Shown here piece by piece: positions 12,901 to 22,534 of a DNA stretch of 64,000 bases (within the stretch, counting starts at the first letter, position 1; every line of letters starts with the position of its first letter). The notes below the pieces were generated by a model. That model saw nothing but the letters and a program-made list of their open reading frames with translations. It was not told where the DNA came from and searched no databases. A program made the translations under genes and the position numbers. This DNA is from Klebsormidium nitens (lineage: Eukaryota; Streptophyta; Klebsormidiophyceae; Klebsormidiales; Klebsormidiaceae): assembly GCA_000708835.1 (NCBI GenBank), contig DF237459.1, forward strand, positions 1-64,000. Reading direction: 5' to 3'.

Positions 12901-13525
12901 GAGCTGAGCAAGGCTGGATTCAATTAGAAACTCTCAAGTCCCGGCACAAAAAAGACCGCCTGGGACTTGGCGGGAGTGGCGCAATTGTGTGCTTGCAAGT
13001 CAGACTCGACAGGGGCACCCAGACTGCTATGTTCATATGCTCAGCGCAGCAGTTACTCGTTTAGGAAACCGCTGGGCTCTTCGTGGCCCCGCTTGCCGCG
13101 TCACAACTGCCTCTTTCCTTGACATTTACTACTAAGAATCATTGGGCTAGACGCTGCACATTGCGTGGCCCGTCTAAATCTGTGCTGGTAAATGAGGTAC
13201 TAAACGCAGAACCCTCAAGATCCGGGAGTCCTCGTGACCGTCTTTTGCGCTGATCCGAACAGCTTTTTCATGCTTGCGCGACGTGAAAAGGGTCTTAATT
13301 CACCCGCGAACAAATGTATTCTGCACAAACCCGGGCCTGATCACAAACCTGATGGTGCCTTTTGCTGCGCAGATTGTCGTCCTCGAGCAAGGGCGAGTAA
13401 TAGAGCGGGGCACTCACGAACAGCTGTTGCAGCTAGACGGTCGGTACGCCCAGATGTGGGCACAGCAGCAGAGTTTAGCCGAAACCGGAGAAGCCGAGCC
13501 GTTGCCAGCGATCGAAGTGCAGTAG
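909..13525 (+). CDS. ATM3: mitochondrial ABC half-transporter, ATM3/ABCB7 type
   Basis: Inner-membrane exporter of the Atm1/ABCB7/ATM3 family, which exports a glutathione-linked sulfur compound from mitochondria for cytosolic Fe-S assembly. Exons: 909-1052 (tentative), 1703-2218, 2819-3043, 4382-4528, 5045-5152, 5805-5888, 6686-6892, 7481-7597, 8791-9021, 9761-9902, 10548-10645, 11782-11846, 12481-12616, 13373-13525. All phases agree and give about 790 residues. The N-terminal part is Ser/Arg-rich and presequence-like. The membrane domain spans exons 2-8. The nucleotide-binding domain is complete: Walker [10 protein letters not shown] (about residue 570), Q-loop VVPQDTVLF, signature LSGGEKQ, Walker [13 protein letters not shown] and H-loop AHRLTT. 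Exon 1 carries ATG 909 with a basic amphipathic start and a GTGAGT donor; the alternative start is ATG 1625. Introns are full of exon-edge copies (listed separately). Function is confident; exon 1 is about 0.4. Confidence 0.93.
3099..3900 (+). repeat. tandem copies of the 3' end of ATM3 exon 3
   Basis: Five decaying copies of the last ~105 bases of exon 3 (functional copy 2819-3043) plus donor follow it. Copy A (3099-3220) and copy B (3262-3386) keep an open frame reading SYGVLRAMS to VVAKK and a GTGAG donor. Copy C (about 3425-3545) has stops. Copies D and E (about 3560-3870) are fragments. Each of the first copies begins at a pyrimidine run plus AG that already exists inside the exon. Similarity falls with distance from the real exon. 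Confidence 0.85.
4140..4400 (+). repeat. duplicated acceptor region of ATM3 exon 4
   Basis: About 130 bases ending at the exon 4 acceptor (4382) are preceded by a diverged copy. Both contain a purine-rich block around GAAC(C/T)GATG(G/A)AGCAAA, a CTGATCA and then a CCGCAGGTTT acceptor, at about 4269-4279 and 4376-4386. Confidence 0.6.
6295..6600 (+). repeat. tandem copies of the 5' end of ATM3 exon 7
   Basis: Three copies of the acceptor plus the first bases of exon 7 (real start 6686) lie upstream, at about 6298-6355, 6405-6450 and 6497-6593. Each contains a version of GTCAAGTACTTCAACAACGA. The copy nearest the exon is longest and closest, extending through the bases encoding HEARRY. Confidence 0.85.
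6975..7075 (+). repeat. copy of the 3' end of ATM3 exon 7
   Basis: Diverged copy of the last ~90 bases of exon 7 (6800-6892) placed downstream of it. It spans the stretch encoding SGALSGAM to IGDL, with the donor changed from GGTAAG to GGCAAG. Exon 7 therefore has start copies before it and an end copy after it. Confidence 0.8.
7085..7400 (+). repeat. tandem copies of the 5' end of ATM3 exon 8
   Basis: Two units of about 150 bases, each with intron tail and exon start, precede exon 8 (7481). Matches to CTGTTCCAGCTGTCCATGCC occur at about 7217-7245 and 7357-7380, each preceded by similar intron sequence. Confidence 0.75.
8028..8760 (+). repeat. tandem copies of the 5' half of ATM3 exon 9
   Basis: Copies of the region starting CAGATCGAGCC (real exon 8791) occur at about 8045-8155, 8205-8340 (strongly decayed) and 8600-8755 (closest). 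They include the stretch encoding PLNLSG, AISF and, in the first, a version of the bases for FGYLPE. All contain stops or frame breaks. Confidence 0.75.
9160..9235 (+). repeat. copy of the 3' end of ATM3 exon 9 (Walker A region)
   Basis: About 70 bases downstream of exon 9 match its end: GGCACGTCGACC..TTGCG..CTG matches the bases coding GKSTILRLL and FDAEQG. The Walker A lysine codon is not kept, so it is a relic. Confidence 0.7.
9425..9685 (+). repeat. tandem copies of the 5' end of ATM3 exon 10
   Basis: Versions of TTTCCTCGCAGGTTCGAATC with GACGGCCAGG (real acceptor before 9761) occur at about 9650-9680 (best), 9550-9575 and 9425-9450, roughly 105-125 bases apart. Confidence 0.65.
11385..11690 (+). 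repeat. tandem copies of the 5' end of ATM3 exon 12 (ABC signature)
   Basis: Relics of the exon encoding the signature LSGGEKQR (real start 11782) occur at about 11392-11420 and 11648-11685. The second reads TTGAGCGACGGGGAGAAACA followed by GCGGGT, nearly identical to the exon. Confidence 0.8.
12170..12330 (+). repeat. duplicated acceptor region of ATM3 exon 13
   Basis: The segment ending at the exon 13 acceptor (12481) is preceded about 175 bases upstream by a diverged copy. CCGTCCTCGTTTGTCAGGTG at about 12297-12316 matches CCATCCTCGGCTGGCAGGTT, and AAACAGCCCA occurs in both units. Confidence 0.65.
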
Positions 13526-15111
13526 CGAGTCAAGTGATGCAATGTTTTGTTCGACCGTTGCTGCGCAGCAATTTCTCTCGTCGGCTTCTGAATGCCGACA
13601 AGACCACCGTCCATGATTGAGCCGATTCGCGATTTGCGCGTCAACACAAATGCGCGCCATCATGGCATGATGCTGTACTGCCTGCATGATTATGCATGCA
13701 TCTCTACTTTTCTGGACTAATGTGCTCTCTCCCTGCGCTCAGTGCGCATGTGGGAGACAGCGCTTTTTTTCGTCATTGGTTTCGATCTTGAAAATTTAAT
13801 TCGTTCAGTAAATTATTCCACGCCGGTCTAGATTGCTTTCACCGGACAAACCGAATCAACAAATGCCGCGACTGAGAGCCACGCAGGGTGGAGTCACTGC
13901 TACACGCGGCAGGCCTTGGCATTTGTTCTTGGGTTTGCTAAGTAGATAAGCACGCGCATGCAATCATTGTTGATTTGCAGGCCAGCGAGCTTCGCCCGGG
14001 TGAGTACAGTAGCTATGCATTACGCATATGCAAGCATGTCGGACCATTCAATGATTTACTGAAGGACTTTTAAAAGATCGATCTATAGCTAGCTAGATAT
14101 CCCAAGTCAAAAGCTTGAAAAGCTCAGAAAGCGGGCGGCAGGGCCCGGCCCCATTGGACTGCACATACATTGCGTCACATGGCACATCGCTGGCCCGCCG
14201 CGCTGAGTTCCACCCCGGTCCGATCGGCGGCTCTGAAAAGTGCTCAGCTAGCCTGTAGCAGCCACCGTGCCAGGCAGCTTCTTATGACTTTGAAAGCTAT
14301 AGGCCACCGTCCGCGTCTGTTGCCGGCCTCCGCACGGTGCGTAATGCATGGCGGGCCGGGGTTACCGTACGGGCAGCAAGCCTCAGTGGCGCGGGTCCAC
14401 ATGAGCTGCCAAAGAAGGTCTTATTCACCGTCACCGAGAGACCACACCATCGTCGCGCTGATGTAGCTTTAAACGCCTCGGCACAAGCCGATACTAACAT
14501 TAGACTTATCGTCATCAACCTAGCGCATTATGTGATCTGCAGTGAGGTCCTGAGTCTGCCAGGCACTGCAAATTGTAAACAGCGCCATCGATTGATCAGG
14601 GCAGAACCGGCAATCTGGCCGCGCCCTTCGTCCTTCCATTAATTGTTTGATCTGAAGCCTGCTTTAACACACAGGTCAGCTATTTTGGTACTGTTTTGCA
14701 AGATCAGCGCCTGCCTCGACTGCGTTCTTGTATTTTCATATTTGACTGACGATATCAGCTTAGCTGTCATCTTAGCTGTCTAATCAGCTAAGTAGCAGCG
14801 GATCTGACTGGAAATCAACCGCCGAATGTCGGCCACACCCAGCTAATCAGGACGTGCTCGCTCGTGAATTGGCTATTGTAATGCAATTAGTGAGCACGGG
14901 TTATGCAGCCCAACCACATGTGTTTCACCGGCTGCACACCGCCCTCCCGACAAACCCGGCGACTTTGAGAGAGAAGAGCTCGCCCTCTTGTCGCCAAGAA
15001 TTACCGCCGTCCCGCCTACTCTGCGCGAGCGTAAGCGGCGCCGAAACGGACAATCAGAGCGACTTTTGAAACCGTTCAGAGCTGGCCGGTACGTCGATCG
15101 CCGCCGTCCGA
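13526..15111. other. intergenic, two converging genes
   Basis: Space between the stop codons of ATM3 (plus) and the bestrophin-like gene (minus). It should hold both 3' UTRs. No coding exon was recognised. A short run of CAGCTTAGCTG-like repeats lies at about 14755-14810. Confidence 0.5.
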
Positions 15112-18100
15112 TCACGCCTGCTTGCCACGTGGCGCGAGCGGGTGCGGCGGATCGTCGGGCCCCTGGTCCTCGGCTCTTTTTAGAATCGAATCGTTGAAGT
15201 AGCGCTGCGTCGAGAGCGCATAGTCGAAGACGGGCAGGTCGGTCGCGTCCGAACCGAACGGGTCCGCGAGCGCGCACGACAGCTCGCGCAGGCCCAGCAG
15301 CGAAACCGTGGTCACGAACATGCCGACGATGGAGTAATAATAGCTGCGTGAGACAGGGGATTGAAAGGGATGATAATAGCTGCGTGAGAAAGAGTTTTAC
15401 AGATGAGTCAAAACAGCTGCGTAGAAAAGGAGTTTGAATTTGAGTAATGCTAGCTCGAAAGAAGAGATTTGACAATGGATAAGTAATCGCTTGAGACAAA
15501 CGATCAAAGATGAGTCAATACTTATTGCCAGAGACAAAAATGGAATATGAGAAAAAGGGACTGAATATAAGTAATACCACCTGCCTGGGACAGGAAAAAA
15601 AGATATCTCACCCGTGCAGAAACCAATGAGGTAACATTTCAAGGAAGAGCTCATTCATCAAGGATTGAAGGCCCGTCGGCAGATGGGCAAACGTGACAGA
15701 GGGAGGGCAAAAGACCTGTCCTCGTAGCAGGAAAGCAGGAGGAAGCAAGAATGATTGCGTATGCAGTAGAATCAGCCAATTTTTTACGTCTGGAAACATC
15801 AATGCATTCAACAATAAGGGGACGTCAGTGCTAGGACGGGTGGGGGTCAATGCGGGTGTGGATGCGGGTTCGGAGCGTGCACCAAAACGGAAATGGAAAC
15901 GAATCCGGAAACGGAAACAGAAGTCGAAACGATACGCAAGCAGAAGAAGGTACCACACGAGTACCGCGTTTAGGAGGTGCCAAACGGACTTCGAAAAGGA
16001 AACGGAAACGGAAACGGAAACGGAGACGGAACGAAAACGGAGATGGGAACGGAAAAGGAAACGGGAACAGAACGGAAATGGAAGCGAATACAAAGCCTTC
16101 GTACCTGTACATACAGTACGTGTATGCGAGCAGAAGAAGGTACCCCACGGGTACCGCATCCAGCAGTGACAAGCGGAAACCGAAGCGGAAACGGAACCGA
16201 AACGGAACGGAGATGGGAACGGAACTTTTGTACCTGTACATACAGTAAGTGTGCGCGAGCAGAAGAAGATACCCGACGAGAACCGCGTTCAGGAGTTGAC
16301 AAGCGGACACCGAAACGGAACCGGAACGGATACGGAGATGGGAACGGAATTTCGAACCTGTACAGACAGTACGTGTACGCGAGCAGAAGAAGGTACCCCA
16401 CGAGTACCGCGTTCAAGAGGTGGAAAAAGGCGAAGGGGACTGGCATCGCCAGAAAGTCATTGACGGTCCCGATATTGGCAATGACCTGCAGACACGGATT
16501 TGGCGTCGGTTCAGTGCCGCAGTCACGCTGACGTCACTCTGCGACAGTCGTCTCTTAAATGCAGTTTCGCAAATACAGATAGAAGGGCGCTGCTGTCAGA
16601 TTGACTTCCAAGGTCGTCACCTTCGGCACTGCTCTGGAGAAAGAGGACTTCAGCTTGTGGACATATATGACGGTCTTGACCGGCGCCAGATGTATGCAAA
16701 CCGTTTGAGTATGCTAAACATTCTGTCAACTGGCACCTCTGGGGGTCGGTTGCTTACGTCGCTCGTGAACGTCACGAACCGGTCCAACTCGACGTTGCTG
16801 ATGTCACCGTTCCGGAAGTGCGCGTAGAAGCGCTGGTAGATCCACATGGCTACTTCCTTGAATGCCTTGCCGTCTGGGAAATCGATCCAAAAACGGGTTA
16901 ACAGACGGGCAAGCGGGATTACTCAAACAGGTTTGAAGGCGAGCGAAGAAACGGGGAGCCGGGTTTGAAAGGGGTTAGGAATGGGTGGAAGATAAAAATA
17001 CTGGATTACGAAGCGGGTAAGTTGGTAAACGCAGAAAAATTAGACCAGGTTACGAAACGCGTTAGCACGCATGCAACTCTGCCGAGGTCTCACCTAAAGT
17101 CATAATGTGTCATAGCGGGGTAGCAAACAAATGGCAAAACCGCAAAACAACAAAAGTCCATTGACTTTTTAGCTATTTCGAGCCACTCAAAAAGGATCCG
17201 GCTCGCCGATACCTGCACTTACCGAAGGCGGTTAAGCACGACCACGGTCGCTACGTGGAGCACAGTGCACTGAAAACGGCGACCTCAAAGGTGACACACG
17301 GGCCTTTAATTCAGTCGCCCAAAAAAGCTGTCTAGCGCGCACTTTGATTGCTTAATTGAGATCTCTTGGAGCATCAAAATCACTGGGGACTCTCCGCAGC
17401 CGGGTGACCTCAGCAGACGTCAGCAGCCCCGTGTCTTCGACGTGCTGCCAGGCCCACGCGCCAGCCCCGTTGGTCTTATAGAACGGCAGGTTCGCGTATG
17501 CCAAAACTGCACGGAAAGCGTTGCTCTTATATAACGGCGGCTTTGCGTATGCCAGCCCCGTTGGTCCTATAGACGGCAGGTTTGCGTATAAGAGAACTGC
17601 ACAGAAAGCGTTGCTCTTATATAACGGCAGGTGCGCGTATGGCAGCACCGTTGGTCTTATACAACGGCAGGTTTGCGTATGCCAGAACTGCACAGAAACT
17701 TAAAGCTGTCGGTCTTATCATAGAACGGCACGTTCGCGTAACTCAAGACTGCAGGTACCAAAAGCGCTTGCTTTAACTATAAACGGCAGGTTATCACTTG
17801 GACAGAACTGCAGCAATGCGTTGCGCTTACACCAGCTCTCGTAATCTAATCTTGAGCGGCAGGCCTGCGTATGCAAGGACAGTATGGACAGCGTCCTTCT
17901 TTCAAAACGGAAGGCTAGCGCACTGTGTCAAAAACTGCGGGAAAAGCGTTGGTCTTGTAGAACGGCAGGTTCGCAAACGCCAGAACCGCACGAGAAGCGG
18001 CCACGTAAGCTGACAATAGGCTGCGTGACGTCACTTTGACATGTATATATGCCAGCGAAAACATTCTCTGTGAGAGTTGAGAGTGATCGGCAGGTCCGCA

Positions 18101-20735
18101 GACGATTCTCAAAACAATGTCCCGGTTTTCAGCACCCTCTGCATTCTCGACAGGACAACTGTCAGGTCATCTGTTACGCGAAGTTTGCTGGCGTCACTCA
18201 CATTCAATCGTGACCATGTAACGGGCGAGCATCAGCCGGGTCTCCCGGGCGCCGGGGCAGCTGCCGTCAGCAAACGTCATCCGCAGGAGGGGCCCAAGCC
18301 GGTTCAGGAACCGTCCCTGCAATCGAGATGGGCTTTGAGTCGTCATCTTGCTCTGAAACCTCGATTTCGAAAGGCTACATCAATCGGGTCTTTCGCGGTT
18401 ATTTTGCTAGCTCCAATCTTTGCAGGAGCCCAAACTGGAACAGCGTCTTGTTTCTTCTGATGCATGTGCTTATTCCAATCAGCTTGTTGAGCGGTTCCAA
18501 GTTGATTCTGCCCTTGCACAATACCCTCCAACTCTGATTATACGTACCGAACCCGTTCTAAGAAACCGGCTCGAGTCGTACGGCTCAGTCTGGAAGAAGC
18601 AGAAGTGAGTTGCTTGAAAAAAGAGTGAATGAAATTGAAATCCGATGCTTATTCAACTGGTCACAAATCAAATGGAACTCGAGAATGACCAATTTGACGT
18701 TTTCGTCTAGTGCCAAAACGGGCGAGCTCACTTTCACAAGTCACGTTCACAAGGCGAGTAAACCGCAGTCTGTTGAAACATGAATGACGAGGAGGAAGGA
18801 CAATGGGCGGGATGCCTCTCGGGTTGGACTAGCGTCTTCACCGAACGGAAAGCCCGCGCATGCGCATTCTGACGGAACACTAATTTTAGATCCAGGATTC
18901 AGCGACACGTTTTCACGGCACTGAGGAAGACCGCCTCGACTTAGGGTGTTCCGAAAATGCAGATTGACGTAACCTGGAATCCTTCATCTGGGAGTACCAA
19001 TTCTCGATGTCTTCTTCCACAGCATCAACGCGGTCTACTATAGCTCTAACCTCCGAGGAATGTGAACGGCTCTTTGGATGATTAAGGCCCGCCTTTCTAT
19101 CACGGGAAAACGTGGGAAAGTGAAGTAGGAACAAGGTCGAGGAAGTAGAGTTCCGAGGTTTCAGAGGTCGAGGAAATAGAGTTTCGAGGTTTCAGAGTTG
19201 TCCGGTCAAAGTTTCTAGAGTTGAGCGGGTAACTGCACTTACGTCCACACGGGTGATGCATTCGTACTGCGCGAAGAAGCGGCTGTAGGCCTGGTTAGTG
19301 TGGAAGACCATGAAGAAGACAATCATGGTCCCGGTAATAACTGCAGGGGAAACCGGAGGTTATCATTAACCATTGCCACCGTTTAGTTGCGGCCCCATTG
19401 ACTTGGATAGGTTCCTTCTTTTGGCACAGGGTTGGATCACACCCGCTTTTCCAAGACCCTGTAGCAGACAACTAACTCTGGTCCTTGAAGCGACGCAGAG
19501 AGATCAGCAAGCGCCGGTGGTGTGTATCCAGACAGTCAGAAAGATGGTGGCGCCTTGTTGCGATAATTCAAAGCAGGAAATCGTACAAGCAAGCAGCGAC
19601 ACGACAAGCCACTGAATGTTTGGTTCCTTCTGCAAGAATCCACATCTGACTCACATGTTCCCACCTGAGGACTGAAGACGGTTTCTGGATCTATATCCTT
19701 AGTTCTGAAAAGGGCCAGTGGAATGCTCTGCCCGAAGGGGCATGCTCTTTCGTAAGTACCCAGCACACGCAACCCTAATCTGGAATGGAGGCAATCCTTG
19801 CACAGCTCATCAGTGCCGGCTGTTAGTACCCTTCCGTAACATTTCGACCCGCTTCTGCAGATTGGGACCAGATGAGACTATCAATGAGGCACCTTCAAAT
19901 CTGGATCTATGATGGGGTCTGCAAATCAACTGGAATACTTGCTGAACAAACCCGTAGTGATGCTGTCGTGCTGATGTAACCTGGCTTTACTAGGCTTCAT
20001 TAAACTATTGTTGAGTTGAGCTATACTTCAGGACCTTGGACTGAACTTCCAGCTCATAAGAGTACCCACGTGCTGACAACATGAGCTGGTTGCGCGTAGT
20101 CAACATGAACTGAGATGACCCAGCTTAAAAACCTTAACTTGAAAGCATAAGAAGGCCAGAGCAACGACTGAGTTTAATTAGCAATATTAATCAGCCCACA
20201 ACAACTTGTGGCCTTCTGTTTTTGTTTTCGAGCCCAGGAGTAAAAGAGAGTCCTATCGCCCATATAAAGGAGATGAAAATACCATCGATAGACAAGTTGA
20301 AGAGCCGCTGCCCTCGGACCTTGGAATAAGCGAGCACTCACCGACTACTGTCGGGGAGAGGAACGGCCACGATTGTTGCTCGCCGTTGCTGCTGGCCAGG
20401 AGAATCGGGTTGTGCGAAACCTGGTAGTACACAGCGCACAGGAACACGTGTACGAGCATGATGACGTAAAAGTCGGGCCGTCTCAGAACCATTTGCAGCG
20501 ATGTTCCCGCAAATCTTGTGAGCGCCGCAAAGGGCGACTGTGGATCGTAGAGTATGGTTCTTGGAGCCACTTTCCTGTCCTTCCGAAGCTCCCACAAGGG
20601 ATTCTCGTGCGTAGCCGGGGGGGGCGGTGAAGGCTTATAAGCATCCCCCTCTTTGTGGGGCATATCCTGAAGAAACTCTTTGTTGATTCTGATCGTGTAG
20701 CTGTGCGCAACGTCGGGGGCTATGTCCACGCACAT
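15112..20735 (-). CDS. bestrophin-like anion channel
   Basis: Predicted channel of the bestrophin/UPF0187 family; relatives conduct Cl- or HCO3-, and plant and algal members often sit in thylakoids. Exons on the minus strand: 20342-20735, 19243-19340, 18202-18316, 17384-17506, 16758-16873, 16358-16485, 15112-15343. Phases 1,0,1,1,0,2 match throughout and give 401 residues. ATG 20735 is the first in-frame ATG of exon 1. Visible features are a first membrane helix (FYVIMLVHVFLCAVYY), the family motif VFHTNQAYSRFF, a helix after VPFAFF, and a C-terminal ADPFGSDATD, which resembles the acidic Ca2+-clasp NPFGEDDDD of animal bestrophins but is weaker. No transit peptide is obvious. The donor of exon 4 (CCCA|GTGATT) is the least certain junction. 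Family call is firm; substrate and membrane are unknown. Confidence 0.87.
15344..15605 (-). repeat. tandem copies of the bestrophin exon 7 acceptor
   Basis: About six to seven units of 35-50 bases precede the last exon (read on minus). On the plus strand they read as variants of GTAATAATAGCTGCGTGAGA followed by an A/G-rich spacer, with decreasing match away from 15343. Confidence 0.7.
15870..16357 (-). repeat. copies of the bestrophin exon 6 end, plus CGGAAA hexamer repeats
   Basis: Downstream of exon 6 (minus) three copies of its last ~60 bases and donor lie at about 16245-16305, 16110-16175 and 15925-15985 (GCGAGCAGAAGAAGGTACCC on plus). Between them is a degenerate (CGGAAA)n tract. The purine-rich tract makes long spurious open frames on both strands. 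Confidence 0.85.
17507..18110 (-). repeat. about ten tandem copies of the bestrophin exon 4 start
   Basis: On the plus strand, variants of ACGGCAGGTTCGCGTATGCC then AGAACTGCAC recur at about 17532, 17574, 17622, 17663, 17725, 17783, 17857, 17908, 17961 and 18088. This is the reverse complement of the acceptor and first codons of exon 4 (LAYANLPFYKTN). Spacing is about 40-75 bases, so this is in effect an exon-derived minisatellite upstream of the exon. Confidence 0.9.
18910..19075 (-). repeat. copy of the bestrophin exon 2 end
   Basis: The minus-strand stretch reading RAIVDRVDAVEE resembles the end of exon 2 (CITRVD plus donor and following intron) and lies downstream of it. It is a weaker, single end-side copy. 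Confidence 0.5.
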
Positions 20736-22534
20736 GAGCGCCGGCAGGGGCGCGGTCTTCCATAGCTTATACGCGCTTAGTATACAGTTGTAAAGATATA
20801 TCTGGTTGCTGATGTGACAATATTGGGTAAAGGCTTTCCCAGGGTTATAAGAGCTTAGGAAGCGGGTGAGGAGCTAGTTGTCGTTATGAGAAGGGGCTAC
20901 AAAACCGCGGGATGTCGCGGTTTGCTTCTGGGGTGCCCATGAGCGACGAAGCGCAATGTGGGTCACCTTGTATATGAGCTAATGCCTCCACTCTTTGCCA
21001 ACTCTTTGACCAGGGCCTGATCATGAGGCGCAACATTCACTGATCCTCCACGCTTGCAATGCCTGCCAAAATTTATTGAGAGGGTTCATTGACCTCAATG
21101 CTGCCCAGTTGATCAGAACAGCTCATGAATGCCTGGCTGATCCGATCCAAGCATCATCTGACGAAGTTGCTACCCCTGCCGCCCCCGGCTTTCTGCAGGT
21201 AGTGGGCTTATAATCTGAAGTGTAGGAGTGTTCTCCGGAACGAAGTCGACTGGTTGGACAGAGTCTAGGCGTATGTTTCAAGGGAGAGGACTTTTGAACG
21301 CTACTTTGGCTACTGAAACAGTTGAATGAATGAATGCGAGTCTGCTGAAAATGCCAAGGATTTCCGTCAGTGTACCGCTGGCAACTTCGTCACCGGATCC
21401 TGGCGAAGTGCGCGGCCCCTCCTGACAGCGCATGCAGACGCCCTCTTGCGCTCTGGGCCGGGCTTGAAGCTGCCGAACTTTGCATGGAGCTACCGTCGCT
21501 CAAGTTAGGACGCTGGGCCCTGGCAGGAGATCATTCTTGCTCAACACTGTTCAAAGAACTTCTGCTATGGTACATCGGTAGAATTATTCTCTAATTAATT
21601 CGGAGGCGCGAGGCAATGATTATGCTGGCACCGACCGTACCGCGCGCGTTAGCATGATTCGGCGGCCAACTCACGCGCGCGCGCGCGCTGGTCTCCTATG
21701 ATTTTTCACAGCTCGCCCAGCACTCTCAACCGGTCCGCCAATGATGACGCTATTCCTGCAGTGCTGTCTCAGCATCCAAATCCGGTGCAGCGTGCTTGCA
21801 ACGTGGACAATAGTCAAGTTCAGGCCGCTTAGCCAGCATCGAAGAACTGCGGCATCATACTTCCTTGGACTTCCTTGGGACTTCCGAATGCGCTGTGCAC
21901 TGATCATGTCACGATCGTATTTGCACGCCGGGTCTGCATGTGTCAAGCTCGCTAGCTGGAATTCAGGCAGGCCGTCCGGCTGAATCTTCAAACAGGTTGA
22001 ATCGGGTGCTCAGTAGGAAACCGCCGACGATAACTAGCTCAGTCGTGTCGAGTACTCTGCGACTCTGCAAATTATGTTTATGGAGTCAGGTCTAAAGCCA
22101 GCCGTCAGCTTAGCTGTAAAAAGAATATTTGCATGGAACATGATATGGGAACTGGAAATCCTGCTACATATCAACGGCTAACGCTAAAGCATCGAAAGCA
22201 TACTCTCCTACATTCGTTGATTCATGTCTCCCATGTCCAGACTGTCTGGCGACGTAAGTAAGGCCGAGTTAAGTGACGAAGTGACAAGTTTCATATTCAT
22301 GGGCTGATGAGCTGCAGGACGTGACGCAAACCTCCGGCTGGCGCCCCAGAAGCCACACTTCAGCCAATTCATCAGACGATAAGCTTTAGCCAACGACTTT
22401 GTACCAAGTTGGCTTTGAGCCCGCATTCTAGAGTAGACCGTACCAGCTTGATACTAAGTTCTTCATTCGCCTACACAAAGTTTCGAACCGGAAGTCATTC
22501 TTCCACCTCGTTATTGCAAAAAGAATTACACTTG
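20736..22534. other. intergenic, upstream of bestrophin gene
   Basis: Space between the bestrophin start codon and the stop of the AAA+ gene, both minus. It would hold the bestrophin promoter. A short (CG)n run lies at about 21674-21688. No exon was recognised. Confidence 0.5.

Noticed and set aside
15608-16531. Several 130-180 residue open frames on both strands rich in Arg/Lys/Asn or Phe/Arg/Ser
   Set aside because: They are produced by the purine-only CGGAAA repeat and by copies of a bestrophin exon end; no motif spans them.
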